A model generated the notes under the pieces. It was not told where the DNA came from. It made no database searches and saw only the letters and a list, made by a program, of their open reading frames with translations. The translations under genes were made by a program, and so were the position numbers. This document shows positions 1-7,237 of a stretch of 7,237 bases of DNA, in pieces; the stretch's first letter is position 1, and every line of letters begins with the position of its first letter. Origin of the DNA: Pseudomonadota bacterium (lineage in GTDB: Bacteria; Pseudomonadota; Alphaproteobacteria; Caulobacterales; Caulobacteraceae). The stretch is from NCBI GenBank assembly GCA_023428785.1, contig JAEYWU010000040.1, positions 1 through 7,237 on the forward strand, in the 5' to 3' direction.

Positions 1-20
1 AAGACGCCACGGGTCCTGTC

Positions 21-117
21 TCCTCCCTGCGAGCGAAGCGAAGTGGGGAGGGGGACCCCGAAGGGGTGGAGGGGCCGGCGGCCGCAGGACGCCGGTGCGG
101 CGGACAGAGTCCCCTCC
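21..117. repeat. GC-rich intergenic hairpin repeat, module 1
   Basis: Three nested or successive inverted repeats are visible. CCTCCC (22-27) pairs with GGGAGG (46-51) around an 18-base loop containing GCGAAGCG. ACCCC (55-59) pairs with GGGGT (63-67) over a GAA loop. GGAGGGG (68-74) pairs perfectly with CCCCTCC (111-117). The order (pyrimidine arm, loop, purine arm, short GAA hairpin, GGAGGGG) matches intergenic repeats I recall as frequent in Caulobacterales genomes. I know no established name for them. No open reading frame of protein-like character overlaps it. It could fold in RNA and end transcription coming from the left, but it has no U tract. Confidence 0.6.
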
Positions 118-120
118 TGA

Positions 121-172
121 TCTCCGCGTCGCTCCGATCGTCCTCCCCATCGCCTTCGCGATGGAGCGGAGA
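121..172. repeat. GC-rich intergenic hairpin repeat, module 2
   Basis: An outer inverted repeat TCTCCGC (121-127) / GCGGAGA (166-172) encloses a perfect inner stem CCATCGC (147-153) / GCGATGG (158-164) with a CTTC loop. The stretch TCCTCCCCATCGC starts like module 1 (TCCTCCC), so it may be a decayed copy of the same family. It lies 68 bases ahead of the hydrolase start. No gene is seen in the whole of positions 1-239. Confidence 0.5.
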
Positions 173-226
173 CGGGGCGCCCTAGCCTCCGCCGCGTCCC
201 CCCGCTAGCTTCGCCGCCTGAGTAAA

Positions 227-233
227 GCGGAGA
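227..233 (+). promoter_or_regulatory. Ribosome binding site of the serine hydrolase
   Basis: GCGGAGA contains GGAG (229-232), seven bases ahead of the ATG at 240, which supports that start. The nine bases GCGGAGACG (227-235) are an exact copy of 166-174, the end of hairpin module 2. Confidence 0.6.
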
Positions 234-239
234 CGTCCC

Positions 240-1907
240 ATGTCCGGATTCCAGCCTCGCCTGACGCGCCGTGGCGCCCTGTTCACCGGCGCCGCTGTCA
301 CAGGTTTCGGCTGGAGCCACGCCGCTTCCGCCCAGGATCAGGACGCCGCCCTCGCCGACGCCGTCGACGCCTATGTCCGCCGCGTCATGGCCGCCTGGCC
401 CGATCAGCCGGCGGTGGGCGTCGCCGTCGTGCGCGACGGCCGCACCGTCATGGCGCGCGGCTATGGAGAGAAGCGCAGGGGTTCGGGCGAGGCCGCCAAC
501 GCCGACACCCAGTTCGCCGTCGCGTCGAACACCAAGGCCACGACCGCCGCCCTGCTAGCCATGCTGGTCGACGAAGGCAAGGTCCAGTGGGACGCGCCCG
601 TGCGCACCTATCTGCCGGGCTTCACCCTGTCGGACCCTTTCATCGGCGAGCGCATCACGGTGCGCGATCTGGTCTCGCACCGGGCCGGCTTCGGCCTCGG
701 CGCCGGGGACCTCCTGTTCTGGCCGAACTCGGACCGCACCCGCGCCGAGATCATGGCCGCCATCCCGCATGTGCCGATCGAGTACGGCTTCCGGGCCGGG
801 TATCACTACTGCAACCTGATGTTCGTGGTCGCCGGGGAGGTGGTCGCGTCGCAGATGGGCATGCCGTTCGAGGACTGTCTGCAGAGCCGCATCCTGACGC
901 CGCTGGGCATGGCCCACACCGTTCCGATGACCTCGATGGCGGACCCTGCGCGCTCGGCCCTGCCTCACGGCCGCGTCGGCCCGCCCCTCCGCTACCAGGG
1001 CGAGATGACGCTGCTGAGCGAGACCATCCCCGGCATCTGGAACTGGGATTCGGCCGCGGCCGCTGGCGGCATCTGCACGACACCCTCGGACTGGACCCGC
1101 TGGATGAAGACCCAGCTCGCCTCGGGCCAGGCGCCCGACGGCGGCCCGCGCCTGTGGTCGGAAGCCCAAGCCGCCGAGATGTGGCGGCCCAACATCATCT
1201 CCGGCTCGTCGCCGGGGCCCACCGACACCCTGCCGGGCCGCGCCATCGCCAATACCTACGCCATGGGCTGGGCCGTCGCGGACTATCGCGGCGAGCGCAT
1301 CGTCAACCACGGCGGAGGCTCGCCCGGCGGCATCTCCTCGACCTATCTGATCCCGGGCCGCAACGCCGGCTTCTGCGTCTTCACCAATGCCGAAGAGAGC
1401 TTCTGCCTGCGCGCCCTGCGTCAGGGCATCGCCGACCTCGTCATGGACAAGGCCAACTTCGACTGGATCGCCGATGGCCAGCGGCTGGAGGCAGCAGGCA
1501 CGGCTCGCTCGCTGGAAGCGGCCGCCCGGATCGACGCCGAGCAGGAAGCGGGGGCCGCGCCGTCGCTTCCATTGGCTGCATACATGGGCACATGGCGTGA
1601 TCCTTGGTACGGCGACATTGTCATCGGGGAGCGGGTGATACCTGTCGACAGCCCGCGCCCGGATATCACACGTCCTCAGACGGGGTTGACGCTTCGCTTC
1701 ACGCGCACCGCCGCCTTGCGGGGCCCACTTGAACTCTACAACGGGGAGACCTTCCGCACCCGCTTCCCCGACCGCCGCGAGGAAGACGCCTTCATCACCT
1801 TCGAGATCGAGAACGGCGCCCCCGTCCGCGCCACGATGCGCGGCGTCTCGCCCGACATCGATTTCTCGTATGACTATCAGGATCTGAGACTGACCAAGGT
1901 CGCCTAA
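240..1907 (+). CDS. Tat-exported serine hydrolase, beta-lactamase/S12 family, with DUF3471-like C-terminal domain
   Basis: This 555-residue protein is a likely periplasmic penicillin-binding-fold hydrolase. The N-terminus has a twin-arginine motif (TRRGALF, residues 9-15), a hydrophobic stretch and an ASA cleavage site near residues 29-31, so Tat export is probable. The catalytic domain (about 40-400) shows all three S12 motifs: Ser96-x-x-Lys99 in SNTK, Tyr190-Cys-Asn192, and His357-Gly-Gly359 in place of the KTG of true beta-lactamases. HxG occurs in D-aminopeptidase and esterase-like members, so resistance should not be assumed. Residues 447-553 (YMGTW, PWYGD, late SPDIDFSY) resemble DUF3471, often fused to this fold. 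The substrate cannot be told from sequence; peptides, esters or cell-wall fragments are possible. It stands alone, with repeats on both sides. A stretch near 1566-1740 uses more A/T-ending codons than the rest of the gene. Confidence 0.9.
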   Translation: MSGFQPRLTRRGALFTGAAVTGFGWSHAASAQDQDAALADAVDAYVRRVMAAWPDQPAVGVAVVRDGRTVMARGYGEKRRGSGEAANADTQFAVASNTKATTAALLAMLVDEGKVQWDAPVRTYLPGFTLSDPFIGERITVRDLVSHRAGFGLGAGDLLFWPNSDRTRAEIMAAIPHVPIEYGFRAGYHYCNLMFVVAGEVVASQMGMPFEDCLQSRILTPLGMAHTVPMTSMADPARSALPHGRVGPPLRYQGEMTLLSETIPGIWNWDSAAAAGGICTTPSDWTRWMKTQLASGQAPDGGPRLWSEAQAAEMWRPNIISGSSPGPTDTLPGRAIANTYAMGWAVADYRGERIVNHGGGSPGGISSTYLIPGRNAGFCVFTNAEESFCLRALRQGIADLVMDKANFDWIADGQRLEAAGTARSLEAAARIDAEQEAGAAPSLPLAAYMGTWRDPWYGDIVIGERVIPVDSPRPDITRPQTGLTLRFTRTAALRGPLELYNGETFRTRFPDRREEDAFITFEIENGAPVRATMRGVSPDIDFSYDYQDLRLTKVA

Positions 1908-1912
1908 CTCGT

Positions 1913-1935
1913 TCCTTCTCCCAGAGGGAGAAGGA
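1913..1935 (+). terminator. Strong hairpin just after the hydrolase, probable terminator
   Basis: TCCTTCTCCC (1913-1922) and GGGAGAAGGA (1926-1935) form a perfect ten-base-pair stem with an AGA loop, five bases after the TAA stop. No U tract follows, so it is an atypical intrinsic terminator; it is also the left tip of the larger inverted repeat described next. Confidence 0.5.
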
Positions 1936-2053
1936 GGGGCCCGCGCCGTCAGGCGTGGGAGGATGAGGGGTTACGGTCTATCCGGTGAGAGCTTACCCCC
2001 TCACCCTCCCGCCGCTTCGCGCCGGGCCCCTCCCTCTCCCCATGGGAGAGGGG
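1913..2053. repeat. Composite inverted repeat: two hairpin modules head to head
   Basis: Two terminal hairpins (1913-1935, and CCCTCTCCC 2032-2040 / GGGAGAGGG 2044-2052 over CAT) flank a long imperfect palindrome. GGAGGGGCCCG (1933-1943) pairs perfectly with CGGGCCCCTCC (2023-2033). GGGAGG (1957-1962) pairs with CCTCCC (2005-2010), and TGAGGGG (1964-1970) with CCCCTCA (1997-2003). A minor hairpin CGCC/GGCG lies at 1944-1955. Each half has the same order as the module at 21-74: hairpin, G-rich arm, small internal hairpin, GAGGGG. I therefore read it as two copies of one family in opposite orientation. It could form a cruciform or act as a two-way transcription barrier between the convergent hydrolase and ccm units. 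Confidence 0.65.
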
Positions 2054-2285
2054 CTTCATCCCCGCCCTCGCGCGCCTCAAACCGCTGAAAGCCGCCCGTT
2101 CCTTGCCGGGCCGCGCCGCTTTATCCCCGCCCGCCGGGCCGCGCGCAGACTCCCTGACCGGTCTTTCTCATTGTCGAGCGCGAGCGAATGGCGTCCGTGG
2201 CGTCTGTGTCGGTCCGTCACCGGACCGCCGCCAATGTGGCCGAGGTGGACGAGGTGGACGGTGTTTTGGAGTCCCGACCGTCCGG
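2054..2285. other. Non-coding stretch between convergent genes
   Basis: I see no gene here. An open frame running right from about 2103 is only the shadow of the minus-strand lipoprotein gene. Small features are a 12-base direct repeat GCCGGGCCGCGC (2105-2116 and 2133-2144), a tandem duplication of GAGGTGGAC (2242-2250 and 2251-2259), and a hairpin at 2210-2227. The 12-mer also occurs inside the hydrolase gene (1232-1243), so chance in GC-rich DNA is a sufficient explanation. Confidence 0.5.
2210..2227 (-). terminator. Possible terminator hairpin of the ccm/DUF4893 operon
   Basis: CGGTCCG (2210-2216) and CGGACCG (2221-2227) form a perfect seven-pair stem. Read on the minus strand, the loop is GTGA, a stable GNRA tetraloop. 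It lies 58 bases beyond the lipoprotein stop codon. There is no U tract after it, so termination is only a suggestion. Confidence 0.3.
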
Positions 2286-2969
2286 TCAGGCCGGGACGAG
2301 CTCGATCAGGTCCAGCGTCGACTCATACTCGGGCCACGGGATGACCAGCCGCCAGCGGGCGCGGCCGATCCGCTCGAAGCGGCCGGCGAAATCGCGTTCG
2401 GGGTTGTTGCCGTAGGAGTTGGCGCGCGGCTCGTCGCCCAGGGCCATGGAGCCGAGGAAGACCATCCCCTCATTATCCTCGGGAAACAGCAGGCCCGACG
2501 GCCGCTGGGAGCCCGTGATCTTGACCAGACGCAGGCCGTTGGCGGTCCGCTCGATTTCGCAGTCGAACCAGCCGTAGACGACGTAGCCGAGGCCCGTCGC
2601 CCCCTGATGGCCCAGCTTGACGGTCCGGCAGCGATAGCGGCCCGGCGGCGGGGCGGGATTGTCGAAGGCCGCGTTCGGGTCGATCAGGTCGCCGACCGAG
2701 CCCAGGTCACCCGAGCCCGGGGAGCGACGCGCCTGATCCAGCGCCCGGCTCCAGGCCTGATCGAGCCGGTTCAGACGGTCGCGATCATCCGCCGTGATGA
2801 TCCCGCGCCAGTCCCGCAGCACGCCGCCGCCCGAGCCTTCCGAAGGCGGCGCCGGCGGCGGCGGCGGCAGCGGTCCATAGCCGCCCGGTCCGTAGGTCGG
2901 TCCGGTCGCGCACGCCGTCAGCAGCGCCCCGGCGCAGACGGCCAGAAGAAGGTTTCGGGTGGTGGTCAT
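2286..2969 (-). CDS. DUF4893-type lipoprotein
   Basis: This 227-residue protein has a short signal peptide ending in a lipobox, Leu17-Thr-Ala-Cys20, so it should be lipidated. Ala at +2 favours the outer membrane. A Gly/Pro-rich linker (about 23-49) with five Pro in a row (35-39) leads to a domain from Asp53-Trp54 to the end. Landmarks are DWRGIITADDRDRL (53-66), GRYRCRTVKLG (110-120), TGSQRPSGLLFPE (152-164) and a C-terminal LIELVPA. I recall this pattern as DUF4893, a family of unknown function in Caulobacterales and sphingomonads. Cys114 and Cys137 are the only cysteines of the mature domain and could form a disulfide. The ATG is supported by AGGGGGAG six bases upstream. It starts 27 bases after ccmB, so co-transcription is likely. 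No function is known to me; a role in cytochrome c maturation would rest on position alone. Confidence 0.85.
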   Translation of the reverse strand: MTTTRNLLLAVCAGALLTACATGPTYGPGGYGPLPPPPPAPPSEGSGGGVLRDWRGIITADDRDRLNRLDQAWSRALDQARRSPGSGDLGSVGDLIDPNAAFDNPAPPPGRYRCRTVKLGHQGATGLGYVVYGWFDCEIERTANGLRLVKITGSQRPSGLLFPEDNEGMVFLGSMALGDEPRANSYGNNPERDFAGRFERIGRARWRLVIPWPEYESTLDLIELVPA

Positions 2970-2975
2970 GAGCGG

Positions 2976-2983
2976 CTCCCCCT
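2976..2983 (-). promoter_or_regulatory. Ribosome binding site of the DUF4893 lipoprotein
   Basis: On the minus strand AGGGGGAG ends six bases before the ATG (2967-2969). It sits in the 27-base gap after ccmB, so the lipoprotein has its own good site and does not depend on overlap coupling. Confidence 0.6.
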
Positions 2984-2996
2984 TGTCTCTCGCGCC

Positions 2997-3662
2997 TCAC
3001 CCTAACGCATCGCGCACGCAAACGGCTGCCACGATCGGGGAAATCACCACCGCGAACAGCGACCAGGCCGAGAGCAGCAGCAGCCCGCCCAGCCACGGCA
3101 GGCCCATCATCGCCGCCGAAACCGCCCCCGCCCCGAAGATGGCCGGCGGCGCGAACAGGGGCAGGACCACCACCGCGATCAGGAGCCCGCCTCTCCGTGA
3201 CCCGATGGCCAGCCCCGCGCCCATCACACCGGTGAAGGCGAAACCCAGCCCCCCGATCAGGGCGGCCACGAGGGTCAGGGGCAGGACCGCATCCGGCGCA
3301 CCCAGGGCCGCCGCCGCGACCGGCGCCGCGATCGCCAGCGGCAGGCCGATCGCCGCCCACTGGGCCAGGGCCTTGACCGCGCAGACCCCCGTCAGCCCCA
3401 GCGGTCCAAGCGCCAGCAAATCCAGCGCCCCGTCCTCGAAGTCTCGCTCGAAGACCCGCTCCAGCGACAGCAGGCTGGCCAACGCAAGCGCCACCCAGGT
3501 CGAACCGATCGACAGCGATTGAAGCCGCTCGGGCTCGGAGCCTACCGCCAGCGGCGTCAGGGCCGTGATCGAGGCGAAGAAAGCGAGAGCCAGGATCGCG
3601 CCCCCGCCCCGGCCCCAGGCCAGGCCGAACTCGCGCCGGAACAACAGGGTCACGGCGCTCAC
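2997..3662 (-). CDS. ccmB: Heme exporter/cytochrome c maturation membrane protein CcmB
   Basis: CcmB is the inner-membrane subunit that works with CcmA (ATPase) and CcmC in the ABC-type complex that frees holo-CcmE so heme can go to apocytochrome c. The 221-residue length is typical. The family signature LERVF..DFEDGALDLL occurs at about 67-83, and LPLFAPPAIFG at 167-177. Hydrophobic stretches at about 20-40, 50-66, 98-120, 127-153, 160-181 and 193-214 fit six membrane segments. The start is GTG (3660-3662) and overlaps the ccmA stop as GTGA, a four-base overlap that suggests translational coupling. GGGGA (3669-3673, minus strand) lies six bases upstream. ccmC, which follows ccmB in many alphaproteobacteria, is missing here; a lipoprotein gene follows instead. 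Confidence 0.95.
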   Translation of the reverse strand: MSAVTLLFRREFGLAWGRGGGAILALAFFASITALTPLAVGSEPERLQSLSIGSTWVALALASLLSLERVFERDFEDGALDLLALGPLGLTGVCAVKALAQWAAIGLPLAIAAPVAAAALGAPDAVLPLTLVAALIGGLGFAFTGVMGAGLAIGSRRGGLLIAVVVLPLFAPPAIFGAGAVSAAMMGLPWLGGLLLLSAWSLFAVVISPIVAAVCVRDALG

Positions 3663-4249
3663 GCGAAGTCCCCGACGCTGAAGGTGCGGTGGGCGAAGGG
3701 CATCGGGTCGTGCGCCGCCGCCAGGATCATGCCGCCTGTCGCCAGATGCGCCTCGGCCATGCGCCCGAAGGCTTCGCGCCAGTCCGCGTCGAGCGGCGCC
3801 AGCGGCTCATCCAGCAGCCAAAGCGGCCGGGGCGCCGCCACCAGCCGCGCCATGGCCAGCCGCTTCCTCTGCCCGGCCGACAGTACCCGCACCGGCAGCG
3901 GCAGAAGCGGCTTGAGCGCCAGGGTCTCGATCGCCCTGGCCATGCCCGCGGGCCCCGCGCCCGCCCAGCCGCACCAGAAGCGCAGTTCCTCATCGGCCGT
4001 GCGCCCGGACTTCTGACCGGCCTGATGGCCCAGCAGGTGTAATCGGTCGGCCCGCTCGCCCTCGCCATCGAAGGTGATCTGGCCCGCCATGGGCTTGAGC
4101 AGCCCGGCCACCGCGCGCAGCAGGGACGTCTTTCCCGAGCCGTTGGCCCCCGTCAGCACAAGGCCTTCGCCGGGCTGAAGCGTCAGCGACAGGCCGCGCG
4201 CCAGGACCCGGTCGCCCCGCGCCAGCATCAGATCGGAGACGCTCAGCAT
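3659..4249 (-). CDS. ccmA: Cytochrome c maturation ABC transporter ATPase CcmA
   Basis: CcmA is the cytoplasmic ATPase that powers release of holo-CcmE by the CcmABCD complex. From the ATG at 4249 the protein has 196 residues, normal for the family. Walker A is GANGSGKT (34-41), followed by SLLRAVAGLL. The Q-loop region LGHQAGQK lies at 73-80, the ABC signature LSAGQ at 123-127, Walker B LWLLDEP at 143-149, the D-loop APLD at 151-154, and the switch His180 in AAAHD. All catalytic motifs are intact. An in-frame GTG at 4280-4282 would add 11 residues but has no Shine-Dalgarno. The ATG has AAAGGG (4255-4260) five bases upstream, and its product starts with the usual MLSV..L..RGDRVL, so I prefer it. 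The stretch after the Q-loop (GRTADEEL) departs from the LTA.ENL I expect in relatives. The gene heads the ccmAB operon and diverges from acnA. Confidence 0.95.
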   Translation of the reverse strand: MLSVSDLMLARGDRVLARGLSLTLQPGEGLVLTGANGSGKTSLLRAVAGLLKPMAGQITFDGEGERADRLHLLGHQAGQKSGRTADEELRFWCGWAGAGPAGMARAIETLALKPLLPLPVRVLSAGQRKRLAMARLVAAPRPLWLLDEPLAPLDADWREAFGRMAEAHLATGGMILAAAHDPMPFAHRTFSVGDFA

Positions 4250-4300
4250 GGCCGCCCTTTGCGAGCCCCTCTCAATACCCACGTCGGCATCATGGATTCA

Positions 4301-4329
4301 TGGACGAAACCATCCACCGGGGCTATATC
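4301..4329 (+). promoter_or_regulatory. Probable housekeeping promoter of acnA
   Basis: The -10 GCTATATC (4322-4329) fits the Caulobacter housekeeping consensus GCTANAWC exactly. The -35 TGGACGA (4301-4307) matches five of seven positions of TTGACGS. The 14-base spacer is within the accepted 10-14 range for this promoter class. Transcription would begin near 4336, giving a leader of about 110 bases before the acnA ATG. The consensus is established for Caulobacter; use here is inferred. A GANTC methylation-type site, GATTC (4295-4299), ends one base before the -35. Confidence 0.6.
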
Positions 4330-4354
4330 CGCCGTCGCCGCAGCAGGCGTTCGC

Positions 4355-4396
4355 CGCGCGCGCCGGGGACCTGTGCGCCCCTGCGTCCAGCGCGCG
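4355..4396 (+). promoter_or_regulatory. Stable stem-loop in the acnA leader
   Basis: CGCGCGC (4355-4361) pairs perfectly with GCGCGCG (4390-4396). Inside, GGGG (4365-4368) pairs with CCCC (4378-4381), and C4370 can pair with G4377 to close a six-base loop CTGTGC with A4369 bulged. The strands between the two stems form an asymmetric internal loop. If the promoter call is right, this structure is transcribed and lies 50-91 bases ahead of the start codon. Its function is unknown. Confidence 0.45.
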
Positions 4397-4429
4397 ACCG
4401 TGCAACCGAATTGTCGGGCGGCTTTGATC

Positions 4430-4435
4430 AGAGGA
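4430..4435 (+). promoter_or_regulatory. Ribosome binding site of acnA, within a small inverted repeat
   Basis: AGAGGA is the only purine-rich Shine-Dalgarno-like sequence near the ATG at 4446, with a rather long ten-base spacer. AGAGG (4430-4434) can pair with CCTCT (4438-4442) over an ACA loop, so the site could be hidden in a five-pair hairpin in the mRNA. Confidence 0.55.
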
Positions 4436-4445
4436 CACCTCTCCC

Positions 4446-7142
<2,697 letters not shown>

Positions 7143-7169
7143 GCCCTTCTGACAGCTGGAAACGGATCA

Positions 7170-7191
7170 GGGGCGCGGGCGACCGCGCCCC
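7170..7191 (+). terminator. Terminator hairpin of acnA
   Basis: GGGGCGCGG (7170-7178) and CCGCGCCCC (7183-7191) form a perfect nine-pair GC stem closed by GCGA, a GNRA tetraloop, 27 bases after the acnA stop. The following bases GGCTTCGTG give only a weak U-containing tail. I see no gene in the remaining bases to 7237. Confidence 0.7.
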
Positions 7192-7237
7192 GGCTTCGTG
7201 GGTCAGTTCGGCGTGGCGTTGTGCAGGCCCGGCTACC

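Larger units (their letters stand above)
4250..4445. promoter_or_regulatory. Divergent control region between ccmA and acnA
   Basis: This 196-base gap must hold the promoters of both divergent units. The acnA side has a convincing candidate (4301-4329), described separately. For ccmA I see no clear sigma-70-type pair on the minus strand. Direct repeats CATGG at 4291-4295 and 4299-4303 flank the start of the acnA -35. No canonical Fur box is evident. Confidence 0.6.

Noticed and set aside
204..212. GCTAGCTTC as a -10 element for the hydrolase
   Set aside because: It fails the GCTANAWC consensus at two positions and has no suitable -35 at the right distance.
555..1600. Large open frames on both strands inside the hydrolase gene
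   Set aside because: They are low-complexity Arg/Pro/Gly-rich translations in other frames of a gene with all expected catalytic motifs.
240..1907. Annotation as a class C beta-lactamase resistance gene
   Set aside because: The fold family fits, but the third motif is His-Gly-Gly instead of Lys-Thr-Gly and there is a long extra C-terminal domain. Esterase or peptidase-like activity is at least as likely.
2103..3005. Long plus-strand open frame of about 300 codons
   Set aside because: It lies opposite the lipoprotein gene, encodes an Arg/Ala-rich sequence with no recognisable domain, and reflects GC-rich antisense coding. The minus-strand frame has a signal peptide, lipobox and family motifs.
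4250..4282. GTG at 4280-4282 as the ccmA start
   Set aside because: It has no Shine-Dalgarno, and the extra 11 residues (starting MGIERGSQR) lie outside the usual CcmA N-terminus; the ATG at 4249 fits better.
7203..7237. Possible end of a convergent minus-strand gene with TGA at 7203-7205
   Set aside because: The frame is interrupted by TAG at 7233-7235 in the few visible bases, so a gene cannot be supported.

Overview
The window is GC-rich chromosomal DNA with strong G/C preference at third codon positions. It most resembles an alphaproteobacterium of the Caulobacterales, probably Brevundimonas or a relative. Four things point there: an AcnA-type aconitase divergent from ccmA-ccmB, a DUF4893-type lipoprotein, a promoter matching the Caulobacter housekeeping consensus upstream of acnA, and hairpin-rich intergenic elements of a kind I recall as common in that order. 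The taxon is inferred from these features; no rRNA or other marker is present.

Layout, left to right. Positions 1-239 hold no gene but contain two GC-rich hairpin repeat modules and a ribosome binding site. Positions 240-1907 (+) encode a Tat-exported serine hydrolase of the beta-lactamase/S12 fold with a C-terminal DUF3471-like domain. Positions 1913-2053 form a composite inverted repeat, apparently two related hairpin modules head to head, that probably also ends transcription of the hydrolase. Positions 2054-2285 are non-coding. On the minus strand, ccmA (3659-4249), ccmB (2997-3662) and a DUF4893 lipoprotein gene (2286-2969) are packed as one likely operon. ccmA and ccmB overlap by four bases, and 27 bases separate ccmB from the lipoprotein gene. 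Positions 4250-4445 are a divergent control region with a good acnA promoter candidate and a structured leader. Positions 4446-7142 (+) encode a complete aconitase, followed by a GC-rich terminator hairpin at 7170-7191.

How the genes work together: CcmA and CcmB are the ATPase and a membrane subunit of the ABC-type complex that releases holo-CcmE during cytochrome c maturation. Their usual partner ccmC does not follow ccmB here. Aconitase runs the citrate/isocitrate step of the TCA cycle, whose electrons feed the respiratory chain that needs cytochrome c. That link is metabolic and no direct interaction is implied. The hydrolase is a separate transcription unit.

I found no CRISPR array, insertion sequence, phage gene, toxin-antitoxin pair or defence system. 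The coding content is ordinary. The points most worth a second look are the hairpin repeat family, the structured acnA leader, and the DUF4893 lipoprotein sitting where ccmC might be expected.
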